Positions 40,759 to 49,048 of a stretch of 64,000 nt of DNA are shown here, in pieces. The notes beneath the pieces were generated by a model, which worked only from the letters and a program-made list of their open reading frames with translations, was not told where the DNA came from and did not search any database. How positions within the stretch are numbered: position 1 is the stretch's first letter; each line of letters opens with the position of its first letter. The translations under genes were made by a program, and so were the position numbers. Location of the stretch: NCBI GenBank assembly GCA_964604675.1, contig CAZSAT010000011.1, forward strand, positions 1 to 64,000, written 5' to 3'. This DNA comes from CAZSAT01 sp964604675 (GTDB lineage: Bacteria; Myxococcota_A; UBA796; CAJQPC01).

Positions 40759-42498
40759 CTATCGCGAGAGCACCGCCACGCACTCCGCGGTGGCGCGGTC
40801 CCACACCCGCAGGCGATGGTCGGCCGCGACGGTCACCAGGAGCGACCCGTTGGGGCTGCCGGCGAGCGGCGTCTCGCCAGGCGCCGCGCGGGGGCCGCCA
40901 CCCTCTCGGGCCACCCCGAACACCTCGGTTCCGTCGAGCAACCAGGGGTCGCCCGCGCCATGCCCGAACGCGCGGGACAGGTGCGTGGGCACCTGACCGG
41001 CCGCCGACCCCGTTCCATCGGCGACGTCCCACGTCCAGATGCGGTCACCGCGCATCCAGGCGTGGAGGCGGTCGCCGTCGGGGGACCACGAGAGCGCGTA
41101 GAAGTCCCCGGGCGCAGCCTGCAGGACCTGCGCCCCACCCCGCTCCAGATCCCAGATCCGCGGTGAGCGGTCGAGGCCGCCCGTGGCCAGCCGCCCGCCG
41201 GCGCTCCATGCAGCAGGCGCTTCGCCGCCCTGGAGCCGCAGGTCGTCTTCGCGCCCATCGACCCAGCGGAGACGGCTGTCGCCCGAGACGCCGACCCAGA
41301 GCCGGCCGTGCGGGCCGAACGACAGCTGCGGTGCCCCCCCGAACACACCGTCGTCGAGGTGCCGACCCGAGCGGGGCTCGAGCAGGCGGAACCCCTGGTC
41401 CCGGCCGAGCGCGAGCCGGTCGCCTTCGGGAGCGAGGGCCAGACGGTGGACCCGGCTCGGTTCCAACGCCGCACTGCGGGAGGTGGACCAGTCCGCCGTG
41501 GACCACCAGCGGAGCTGGCCGCGGCGCGCCTCGAGGAGTGTGTCGTCGTCGAGGAACACCGCGTCGACCAGCTCGCCGACGCGCTCGAAGCCCGTCAGCG
41601 GCTCGTCGGGCAAGGTGGTCCAGACCCGCAGCACATCACCCTCGAGCACCGCCAGCCGCGACCCGTCTGGCGAGAAGCCGAGCTCGACGACCGCTGCGTC
41701 GGGGCGTGCGGCCGAGACGATCGTGCTGGCGTCATCGAGGAGGTTCGTGACGACCACGCGCCCATCGTCCGCCCCCCAGACCAACCGGTCCCCGTGCAGG
41801 TCGAGGGCCAACACGTTGCCTTCGCCGTGCACGGTGCGTGTGCTGGTCTCGGTGCGTGAGCGGAGGACCACGCCGGCCCGCCCCATGGCGGCACCGTACC
41901 AGCGCTCGCCGATCGCGAGGTCCCACGCCCGCCCCCCCAACGGAGTCTCTTCCGTGGCGTCGCCCGCCTCGAAGCGGAGCACGTCACCCGCGAGCAGCTG
42001 ACCGTCGGGGGTGAGCGCGAGGCGCTGGGCATCCAGGGTGACGGGCGTGTCGCCGTTGACGTACAAGAGCGACGTGGGCGTGTCGGTCCCCGGCCTGGGA
42101 TCGCGCGGCGTCGAGCCCCACGCGGCGAGGCCTTCGGAGGTCCAGGCCAGCTCCGCGATGTGCTTCAGCGGCACACGTGGGCCCTCCACCTCAGAACCGT
42201 CGGGGGCGAAGCCGGTCACCTTGGGGCCCATGGCCGCCCACAGGATGCCGTCGGGGCCCCACACGAGCGCCTGGGCCGGCTGGGCGCCTGGATGCACGGC
42301 GAGCACGCCTCCCGTGTGAGCGTCCCAGACCGCCACGCCACCGCCTGCACGTCCGGTCGCGATCCGTTGGCCGTCGGGGTGCCAGGCGAGCGAGCCAGCC
42401 GCGCTCACCGCGACGTGTTGGCTGCAGGCCGCCGCCCCCACCTGCGGGGGTGGCTCGCGCTCGGGGGCCTTGGTGCACGCCCAGAAGAGCGCGATCAC
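40759..42498 (-). CDS. WD40-repeat lipoprotein
   Basis: 579 residues from GTG at 42498. The N-terminus MIALFWAC puts the lipobox cysteine at position 8, an unusually short signal. The mature part is a chain of WD40-type blades (SLAWHPDGQRIATGRAGGGV; ELGFSPDGSRLAVLEGDVLR; ALSWSPDGDRLHAWMRGDRI; GSLLVTVAADHRLRVWD), perhaps ten, which could form one or two propellers. It is coupled to the LTD protein gene by a GTGA overlap and precedes the DAHP synthase by 9 bp. It is probably a periplasmic or surface scaffold for the module. The start is not certain because the frame is open upstream. Confidence 0.8.
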   Translation of the reverse strand: MIALFWACTKAPEREPPPQVGAAACSQHVAVSAAGSLAWHPDGQRIATGRAGGGVAVWDAHTGGVLAVHPGAQPAQALVWGPDGILWAAMGPKVTGFAPDGSEVEGPRVPLKHIAELAWTSEGLAAWGSTPRDPRPGTDTPTSLLYVNGDTPVTLDAQRLALTPDGQLLAGDVLRFEAGDATEETPLGGRAWDLAIGERWYGAAMGRAGVVLRSRTETSTRTVHGEGNVLALDLHGDRLVWGADDGRVVVTNLLDDASTIVSAARPDAAVVELGFSPDGSRLAVLEGDVLRVWTTLPDEPLTGFERVGELVDAVFLDDDTLLEARRGQLRWWSTADWSTSRSAALEPSRVHRLALAPEGDRLALGRDQGFRLLEPRSGRHLDDGVFGGAPQLSFGPHGRLWVGVSGDSRLRWVDGREDDLRLQGGEAPAAWSAGGRLATGGLDRSPRIWDLERGGAQVLQAAPGDFYALSWSPDGDRLHAWMRGDRIWTWDVADGTGSAAGQVPTHLSRAFGHGAGDPWLLDGTEVFGVAREGGGPRAAPGETPLAGSPNGSLLVTVAADHRLRVWDRATAECVAVLSR

Positions 42499-44366
42499 CC
42501 GCGGCGACGCCGCACGGCGAGGCCGACCAGGAGGGCGAGGAAGCCAGCGGCGCCGGAGGCGGAGCCGGTGGTGCACCGGCAGCCGGGACCGCCGGTGACG
42601 TTGGCGTCGAAGGGCACGCACGCCTCGGTACTGCCGGGGCTGCCGTAGTTGCAGTCCTCGGCCTCGTCGTCGCCCTTGGCAAACTCCTGCGAGAAACCGG
42701 CTTCGCACCACGCGCCCTGGTCGTCGTTGTCGAGCGCCGGATCCGAGGATCCCTCGAGGTCGAAGATCAGCGAGTGGCCCTGCCGCACGCCCTGCGCATC
42801 GAGGTCGTAGGTCATCGCGTCGACCTCGACCTGGCCGAGCCCTGTCTCCGCGTCGATGCAGACCAGGGCGACGTAGCGCTTGCCCGTGTTGGGGAGGCTG
42901 ATGCCTGCAGGCAGCTCGTCGCCGGTGCACACCACCGGGGAGCCGGTGTCGAGCCCGCGCTCCTCGCCGAACAGGCAGCCGCCGTCGGTCACGACCAGGC
43001 TCTGGTCGGGCTCCAGCGAGAGGTCGCCGAGCGGGGTGACGTCGGCATCGTCGGGGGCGGGCACGCCGTCGTCGTCGTCGTCGTAGACCCACAGGTCGCA
43101 GCCGCCGAGCTCGAAGGTGTCGGTCGAGACGTTGGTGATCTCGAGCCACTCGGCGAGCCCAGCCGGGTTGGCCATGAGCTCCGTGAAGACCACGTCGCCG
43201 GCACCAGGACTGGCGTAGCTGGCGCACGCATTGAGCGCGCTCGGGGTGGCGCGCACCGGGTTGCCGTCGTCGTCGCTGATCTCCGAGTCGGCGCCGGCGA
43301 GGCACCACATCGCGAGGTCGTCGTTCTCGGTCGGGTCGTAGGCGGCTGGCGAGAGCTGCGCCGAGCAGTTCACGTCGTCGCCGCACCGGTCGTCGAACTG
43401 GGCCCAGTCGAGCGGCGCCGTGTCGACCACGCCGCCGTCGCAGAGCAGGTGCAGCCAGCGCTCTTCGCTGTTCGACTGCGACAGGCCGGAGTACGAGCCG
43501 ACTGCGCCGGTGTAGGCCAGCTCCCCACGCGAGAACACGAAGTGGTCGCCGTCCGCGATGTCGAGCTGCGCACCCTCGATGAGCTTCTCGTCGCTGACGC
43601 ACGCCTCGTCCGTCCCATCGGCGCACTCGCCGATGGCCAGGTAGCAGCCAGCCAGGTTGCAGCTGTCGCCGAGCCCGGCCAGCTCGATCCATTCATCGGC
43701 GGAGCCGGGAGGGTCGGCCATCAGCTCGCTGAAGATGACCTGGCCTGCACCGCAGAGTGGGCCCGTCTCGAAACAGGTGTTCGCACCCGCAGGGGTGCCG
43801 TTGGCCTCGGTGCCCGCCTGATCGAGGTAGAGGTCGTCCGGCGAGGCGATGCACCAGGCGTCCAGGCTGTCGTTGGCGTCGTCGTCGAGCTCGTCGGGCG
43901 CCAGGCTCACCGTGCAGCTCTCGGCGTAGCAGTCGCCGTCGAAGATGTCCCAGTCGTAGGGTGCGGCGTCGACCAGGGTCTTTCCACAGGTGATGGAGAG
44001 GGTCTCTTCGCTCGAGTTGTTGAACTGCAACGACGGGTAGTAGTAGACCGGCTGGGTGATGCAGCCGCCGTGCGCGTCGACCTCGACGCAGTAGTCGGTG
44101 CTGTCCGTTCCGGGGCGGTAGCCGAGCACGGCGTAGCTGCCGGGCGCGATCTCCACCGTGCCGCTCACGGTGTGCTCGTTGGTGGAGCTGTCCTTGCCGC
44201 CCTCCGACAAGACACAGCCGTCGAGATCCCAGGTGCTGGAGGTCGGGTTGTGGACCTCGAACCACTCGCGCGTGTCGGTCGACGGCGCGATGACGAGCTC
44301 GGTGATGATCAGCTCGCCGGCTCCGGGAGCAGCGGCGAACGCGGTGAGGGCGAGGGTCGTAAGCAT
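42495..44366 (-). CDS. Three-LTD surface protein with MYXO-CTERM-like anchor
   Basis: 623 residues. A signal peptide (MLTTLALTAFAAA) is followed by three lamin-tail domains, each opening with the family pattern: ITELVIAPSTDTREWFEVHN, FSELMADPPGSADEWIELAG and FTELMANPAGLAEWLEITNV. Between them are Asp-rich, paired-cysteine stretches. The C-terminus GPGCRCTTGSASGAAGFLA, a hydrophobic helix and RRRRG match the MYXO-CTERM sorting signal, which leads to surface attachment in myxobacteria. LTD domains are often joined to exported nucleases and phosphatases; here a PLD nuclease is a separate gene in the same run. The ATG overlaps the barrel gene stop by 1 nt. Confidence 0.85.
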   Translation of the reverse strand: MLTTLALTAFAAAPGAGELIITELVIAPSTDTREWFEVHNPTSSTWDLDGCVLSEGGKDSSTNEHTVSGTVEIAPGSYAVLGYRPGTDSTDYCVEVDAHGGCITQPVYYYPSLQFNNSSEETLSITCGKTLVDAAPYDWDIFDGDCYAESCTVSLAPDELDDDANDSLDAWCIASPDDLYLDQAGTEANGTPAGANTCFETGPLCGAGQVIFSELMADPPGSADEWIELAGLGDSCNLAGCYLAIGECADGTDEACVSDEKLIEGAQLDIADGDHFVFSRGELAYTGAVGSYSGLSQSNSEERWLHLLCDGGVVDTAPLDWAQFDDRCGDDVNCSAQLSPAAYDPTENDDLAMWCLAGADSEISDDDGNPVRATPSALNACASYASPGAGDVVFTELMANPAGLAEWLEITNVSTDTFELGGCDLWVYDDDDDGVPAPDDADVTPLGDLSLEPDQSLVVTDGGCLFGEERGLDTGSPVVCTGDELPAGISLPNTGKRYVALVCIDAETGLGQVEVDAMTYDLDAQGVRQGHSLIFDLEGSSDPALDNDDQGAWCEAGFSQEFAKGDDEAEDCNYGSPGSTEACVPFDANVTGGPGCRCTTGSASGAAGFLALLVGLAVRRRRG

Positions 44367-46594
44367 CAGAACCTCCACTCCGCCGTGGCGCGAAGGATCC
44401 CGTAGGGGGCCCCCGGCTCGGCGGTGGTGGTGTCGGAGTCGGAGTCGGAGGAGACGCAGCTCCCGGTCGTGGCGGGCAGCCCCGCTCGGCTGCATTCGTC
44501 GGCCCAGTCCGCGGCGTCGTCGGCGAGGTCCTGGCCGAGGGTGCCGCGGAGGGAGATGCGCACCCGCTTCTCGGGGAGGCGCTGGTCGAGCTGGAGGTAG
44601 CTCTCGAGGTAGCGGTCGCCGTGCGACGAGTGCACGCTCTCGTCGAGGTACTTGACCCGGCCCGTGATCGCGGTGTCGTCGAGCACCCACACCTTGGCCT
44701 TGAACCAGGTGTAGTGGCCGATCTGGTACCAGGCCTCGCACGGGCCGACGCCGTCCAGCGTCGGGTACAGGAGCCCCGTGTCCTCGTAGAAGCGCTTGTA
44801 GAATGCGGCGAGGTTCACGTTGGGGATGTCGAAGTACCAGGTCTCGAGGCCCCAGGTCTTCTTGGCGCCGGCCCGCTCGGTGACCTCCAAGACCTCGTAG
44901 TCCTCCTCGGAGAGCCCCTCGAACTCGTCGTAGTCGCCACCGTAGATGCGGCCGCGGCCGTTCCGTGACAGGTCGCGGTTCTTGACCTCGGCGAAGCCGG
45001 ACGCGTTCCACGCCTGGCCCTCCGTCCACGTGAGGCGCCCATAGGCTTCGGCGTTCCAGCGGGCCACGCTGATGTTCTGCCAGATGTCGCCGCGGGTGCG
45101 GAGCGACAGCTTCTCGGTGAGCTCGACGGTGGCCTTGGCCAGCGCACCCTGCTCGTCCCGATCCCGGTAGCCGTTGACTTCGTCGGCGTTCGAGGTGCCG
45201 CGGGCGTGGGGGTTGTCGTAGTCCACGTCGTAGCGGCGCACGGTCAGGTCCAGCTCGCCCCAGGCCGGATCGAACACCGTCTGGGCCGAGTAGGCGTTCC
45301 CGCCGGTGAAGCTGTGGGCGAACTCGCCGTACACGTCGGCGAAGCCCAGGCCGTAGCTTCCGTGCAGTCCAGCGGCGCCGAAGGTGTCGGCGATGGGGTA
45401 GCCGCCCCGCAGCACGATGTCGTAGCGGTCGTCCACGCCCTCGATGATGGTCCGGTCCATGCGACCAGCCCACGCCGTGGCTCCGATGGCCGTGTGGCCG
45501 TCGAAGCGCCACGTGACGTCGGAGCCCAGCAGGTCTTCCCGGTACACGTCGGGGATGGTGATGTAGGTGGCTCGCTGGAACGAGCCCTCGGAATCCTCCA
45601 GGTAGACGCGCGGGCTGGACAGCTCGTCGACCTCGGGGTCCACCTGGTCGCCTTCGCCGATGCCCAGGTCGTACTGGTAGACGTCGTAGCGGTTGCTCGA
45701 GACGAAGAGCGTGGCGTCGACCGACCCGGCGCCCAGGTAGTCGGACTGCACGCGCACGGCGCTTCCGAACAAGCCCTTCTTGCTGCGGAACCGCTCGGCG
45801 CCGGAGATGCCGGTGTCCTTGTACCAGCCTTGCGGGTGCCGACGGCTGGTGCGGTCGAAGGTGAGCCCGTTGCCGAAGCCGATCGTGTAGCTGCCGACGA
45901 TGGCGCCGACCTTGGGCTTCTCGACCGCGGCGTAGGCCTTCGCGAGGGTGAAGGTGGGCGTGCCCCAGCTGGCGTAGAGATCGCCGCGGTCCTCGTCGAA
46001 CTGGACCTGCTTGATGTCTTCCTGCGCGTAGCCGGCCACGCCGAAGGACCAGTCGCGCTGGTAGGTCAGGGTCTGCTTCAGGTAGGTGGCCGGGAGCGTG
46101 TCGTAGCCGAGCTGGCCCACCGTGTGGCTCTTGTTGGCGTGGTCGTCGTCCGAGAGCGGGTCGACCTCTTCGAACTCCATCACCGTGCGGAGCCGCGTGA
46201 CCCCTCGGACCGCCGACGCCTCGGGACGTTCGACCTTCACGAACGGCGCGACCTGGCTCAGCACCTCCGGGCTCACCCCGACGATGGCCAGGAGCTCGTC
46301 GAGATCCCGGAACGAGCCCTTGTCACGCCGGGTCTGGGCGATCCGGGCGGCGGTCTCCCAGCTGACCCCGGGGAGGTCGAAGAGCTCGCCACGACGGGCC
46401 CGGTTGAGATCGACGGGCTCTTCGAGCAGCTCCACGAGCGTCTCGTAGTCGTCGTCGGTCAACAAGCCGTCGCGGTAGAGCTGGTCCAGATCGTCGATGT
46501 CGTCGACGAGGACCGCGCCCGGGTAGATCCGGGCCTCGGCGACCGGCGACAGGGCCAGCGCGCAGAGCGCCAGCGCGAGGGGGCTACGGCGCAT
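44366..46594 (-). CDS. Outer-membrane beta-barrel with N-terminal ComEA-type HhH region
   Basis: 742 residues. A signal peptide (MRRSPLALALCALALSPVAEA) precedes a region of about 60 residues that matches the ComEA double helix-hairpin-helix: VDLNRARRGELFDLPGVS, then SFRDLDELLAIVGVSPEVL. In ComEA these hairpins hold G-I/V-G and grip the DNA backbone; here both read G-V-S. From about residue 125 on, the sequence is a long series of amphipathic strands with alternating aromatic residues and ends in Phe (AEWRF), typical of outer-membrane barrels. ATG 46594 is preferred to a TTG two codons before. The gene overlaps the PLD gene by 11 nt and the LTD gene by 1 nt. It is probably an outer-membrane DNA-binding or DNA-passage protein, by inference. 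Confidence 0.78.
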   Translation of the reverse strand: MRRSPLALALCALALSPVAEARIYPGAVLVDDIDDLDQLYRDGLLTDDDYETLVELLEEPVDLNRARRGELFDLPGVSWETAARIAQTRRDKGSFRDLDELLAIVGVSPEVLSQVAPFVKVERPEASAVRGVTRLRTVMEFEEVDPLSDDDHANKSHTVGQLGYDTLPATYLKQTLTYQRDWSFGVAGYAQEDIKQVQFDEDRGDLYASWGTPTFTLAKAYAAVEKPKVGAIVGSYTIGFGNGLTFDRTSRRHPQGWYKDTGISGAERFRSKKGLFGSAVRVQSDYLGAGSVDATLFVSSNRYDVYQYDLGIGEGDQVDPEVDELSSPRVYLEDSEGSFQRATYITIPDVYREDLLGSDVTWRFDGHTAIGATAWAGRMDRTIIEGVDDRYDIVLRGGYPIADTFGAAGLHGSYGLGFADVYGEFAHSFTGGNAYSAQTVFDPAWGELDLTVRRYDVDYDNPHARGTSNADEVNGYRDRDEQGALAKATVELTEKLSLRTRGDIWQNISVARWNAEAYGRLTWTEGQAWNASGFAEVKNRDLSRNGRGRIYGGDYDEFEGLSEEDYEVLEVTERAGAKKTWGLETWYFDIPNVNLAAFYKRFYEDTGLLYPTLDGVGPCEAWYQIGHYTWFKAKVWVLDDTAITGRVKYLDESVHSSHGDRYLESYLQLDQRLPEKRVRISLRGTLGQDLADDAADWADECSRAGLPATTGSCVSSDSDSDTTTAEPGAPYGILRATAEWRF

Positions 46595-47096
46595 CCGCAA
46601 GATCCCAGAGCTCCGTGAAGACCCGTGAGTACTCGCTGGCCACGGCCGGGTCGGCCAACAGCAGCAGGTTCTCGTGGTGCAAGGTGTTGGCGAAGTCGGT
46701 GAAGTTGAAGGAGCCCGTGAGGACCGTGCGTCCGTCGAGCACCGCGAACTTGTGGTGCATGATGCCGCCGGCCGACAGGCCGCCGGTCAGCCGGACCTCG
46801 ACGCCGCTCTGTGCGAGCCGCGTGAAGGTGGCCTGCATGCCGTTGCCGGGGTCCCAGTACTGACCCTCGTCCCCCAGCACCCGCACGACGGCGCCGCGGA
46901 GGGCGGCGTTCTCCATGGCGTTGCCGATCCCTTCGTGGGTGAAGGTGTAGATCGCGACGTCCACCGACTCGACCGAGGCGTCGATCTCGCTGACCAGCAC
47001 GTCGGCCAGGGCCGGTTCGCCATCGCTGGTGAAGAACGCCTCACGCGACGAGCAGCCCGCTGCAAGCGTCAAGGTGAGAGCGAGGTGGGCCGTCAT
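46584..47096 (-). CDS. Phospholipase D-family nuclease lipoprotein (Nuc-like)
   Basis: 170 residues from ATG at 47096 (an in-frame start at 47159 would overlap recD). Lipoprotein signal MTAHLALTLTLAAGC with Cys15. A single HKD motif is intact: MHHKFAVLDGRTVLTGSFNF gives H-x-K-x4-D and G-S-x-N, followed by HHENLLLL. This is the build of the small endonuclease Nuc, which dimerises to form one active site and cuts DNA without sequence preference; cardiolipin-type activity is an alternative. It starts 41 bp after the recD stop and overlaps the barrel gene by 11 nt. A membrane-anchored nuclease cutting external DNA is the likely role. Confidence 0.85.
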   Translation of the reverse strand: MTAHLALTLTLAAGCSSREAFFTSDGEPALADVLVSEIDASVESVDVAIYTFTHEGIGNAMENAALRGAVVRVLGDEGQYWDPGNGMQATFTRLAQSGVEVRLTGGLSAGGIMHHKFAVLDGRTVLTGSFNFTDFANTLHHENLLLLADPAVASEYSRVFTELWDLADAP

Positions 47097-47137
47097 GGAG
47101 CCGCCAGAGGTGCCGGTCGCAGCTGCCATAACACCCA

Positions 47138-49048
47138 TCAGTTTCCTGGCGGGCCCCACAGGAGATCGCGCAGGCCGCTCGCTCGGAGCACGGGGTCGTC
47201 GACGCCTGCGGACAGGACGTCGCCGGACCCCGCCACGAGCACGCTTCGGCGGGCTCGGGTGACGCCGGTGTAGAGCAGCTCCCGGGTGAGCACGCGCGTT
47301 GGGGCCTCGGGCAGGACGAGCACGACCTGATCGACCTCGCTCCCCTGGGCCTTGTGCACGGTCATCGCGAACACGGGCTCGTGGGCCGGCAGGCGTGCAG
47401 GATGCAGCGCACGCAAGCCCCCGCGGTGGGGAAACCAGGCGCGGAGCGAAGCGGTGTCGGGGTCACGCGCGAGCACGCCCACGTCGCCGTTGAAGAGGCC
47501 CAGTCCGTAGTCGTTGCGCGTGATGAGGACCGGCAGCCCCGGGTAGTGGCGACCCTCGGGCGCGAGCAGCCCGGCCTGGGCCAGCCAGCGCGCGGCAAGT
47601 CGGTTCAGCGTCTCGACGCCGCGTGGACCGCGGCGATGGGCACAGAGGAGGCGGAACCGACCGAGGGCCTCCAGCGCGGTCACGGGGTCGGGCGCCACGC
47701 AGAGATCGCGGTACCCGGCCACGAGGAGCTCGCGAAGCCGGCCGATCTCGTCGAGCTCGAGGAGCTGCAGATCATCGTAGACCCGCCCCTCGGGATGGAA
47801 GGTGCGCTCGTGCCGGAGGAGCTGGCGCGCCAGCTCACTTCTCCCGGCACGGATGGCGCGGGCCAGCGTGCCGATGCCGCTGGTCTCGTCGAAGCGGTAG
47901 GTACGCGTGAGCTGGACGAGGCTGTCCTGCAGGCCCGGCGCTGCGGGCACGGCGGGCGGGCCGCTCGGCGTGGTCATGGGCAGGGCGGCCTGCGGGCTGG
48001 GAGCGTCACCAGCACCCAGCGTCCCCGGATCGTCGAGCCGCGCCGTCAGCCGAGCGTCGAGCAGGCCGAGCCGGGCGCGCAGCTCGGCGGAGGCACCCCG
48101 TGGGGTGAGTCCAGCTCCGCAGAGATCGGCGAGCACGGTGCCCGCCTCCACGCTGGCCAGCTGATCCCGGTCGCCGATCAGCACGAGCCGCGCGTTCGCC
48201 GGGACCGCCTCGACCAGCTTCGTCATCAGCGCCAGGTCGACCATCGAGCACTCGTCCACCACGACCAGGTCGACCGGGAGGGGGTCGGCGCCGTCGTGAC
48301 GGAAGCGCGTGGGGTGGTCCGGTTGCCAGCCCAGCGCTCGGTGGATCGTGGATGCGGTGGTCGGCATCGCCAGGCGGATGGCCGGATCGACGGGGAGGGT
48401 GTCGATCTGGGCTTGCACGCTCTCGGCCATGCGGGCGGCCGCCTTGCCGGTGGGGGCGAGGAGCGCGATGCGCGCGGTGGGCCGTTGCTCCAACACGAGG
48501 GCGAGCAGCCGCACCACGGTGGTGGTCTTCCCCGTGCCTGGCCCCCCGGTGATGATGGCGAGCTGGCGCACGAGCGCGACGGCCGCCGCGAGCATCTGGT
48601 GGCCGCCACCCTCGAAGAGCCGGGCGAGACCGGACGCCGCGATCTCCGCGTCGACCTCGCAGAATCCCTTCGAACGTGCGACGAGCGCCGCGGCCAGCCG
48701 CTCCTGGTAGCGCCAGTGCCGGTAGAGGTAGAGCCGATCGCCCTGGAGCACGAGGGGGGTGAGGCCCGAACCGTCGCCGACCAGGTCGCTGGCGGCGAGC
48801 GACGATCGCCAGGCCGCGATCTCGGGCCAGGGGAGGGTGGAGGTCTCGTCCCCCTCCTCCAAGCGCACCGCGTCCTCGATGGCCGACAGCTCGACGCAGA
48901 CGTGGCCCACCCCGGGGGCTCGGCTCGCAAGGGCAGCAGCCAAGAGCACCGGCTCGGGTGTGTCGGGAACGAGACGGCCCAGGGCCTTGGCCAGGTGGAC
49001 ATCCACCGCGCTCAGCACGCCTGCGCTTCGCCAGATGGAGAGGCTCAT
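47138..49048 (-). CDS. recD: RecBCD subunit RecD
   Basis: 636 residues, close to the E. coli RecD length of about 608. The helicase motifs are in place: Walker A ITGGPGTGKTTTVV, LLAPTGKAAARM, motif II VVVDECSMVDL, LIGDRDQLASVEAG, and the C-terminal FAMTVHKAQGSEVDQVVLV and LLYTGVTRARR. RecD is the 5'-3' helicase of the RecBCD DNA-break processing enzyme. The ATG at 49048 overlaps the recB stop as ATGA. The frame is open further upstream, but this start follows from the overlap and gives the expected N-terminus. Confidence 0.95.
   Translation of the reverse strand: MSLSIWRSAGVLSAVDVHLAKALGRLVPDTPEPVLLAAALASRAPGVGHVCVELSAIEDAVRLEEGDETSTLPWPEIAAWRSSLAASDLVGDGSGLTPLVLQGDRLYLYRHWRYQERLAAALVARSKGFCEVDAEIAASGLARLFEGGGHQMLAAAVALVRQLAIITGGPGTGKTTTVVRLLALVLEQRPTARIALLAPTGKAAARMAESVQAQIDTLPVDPAIRLAMPTTASTIHRALGWQPDHPTRFRHDGADPLPVDLVVVDECSMVDLALMTKLVEAVPANARLVLIGDRDQLASVEAGTVLADLCGAGLTPRGASAELRARLGLLDARLTARLDDPGTLGAGDAPSPQAALPMTTPSGPPAVPAAPGLQDSLVQLTRTYRFDETSGIGTLARAIRAGRSELARQLLRHERTFHPEGRVYDDLQLLELDEIGRLRELLVAGYRDLCVAPDPVTALEALGRFRLLCAHRRGPRGVETLNRLAARWLAQAGLLAPEGRHYPGLPVLITRNDYGLGLFNGDVGVLARDPDTASLRAWFPHRGGLRALHPARLPAHEPVFAMTVHKAQGSEVDQVVLVLPEAPTRVLTRELLYTGVTRARRSVLVAGSGDVLSAGVDDPVLRASGLRDLLWGPPGN

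Noticed and set aside
44366..46594. The HhH barrel as a plain competence protein ComEA
   Set aside because: Length, barrel strands and neighbours differ from ComEA, and no ComEC or type IV pilus gene is in the window; only the domain resemblance is kept.
46595..46600. TTG start for the HhH barrel protein
   Set aside because: ATG two codons later gives the same signal peptide and is the stronger codon.
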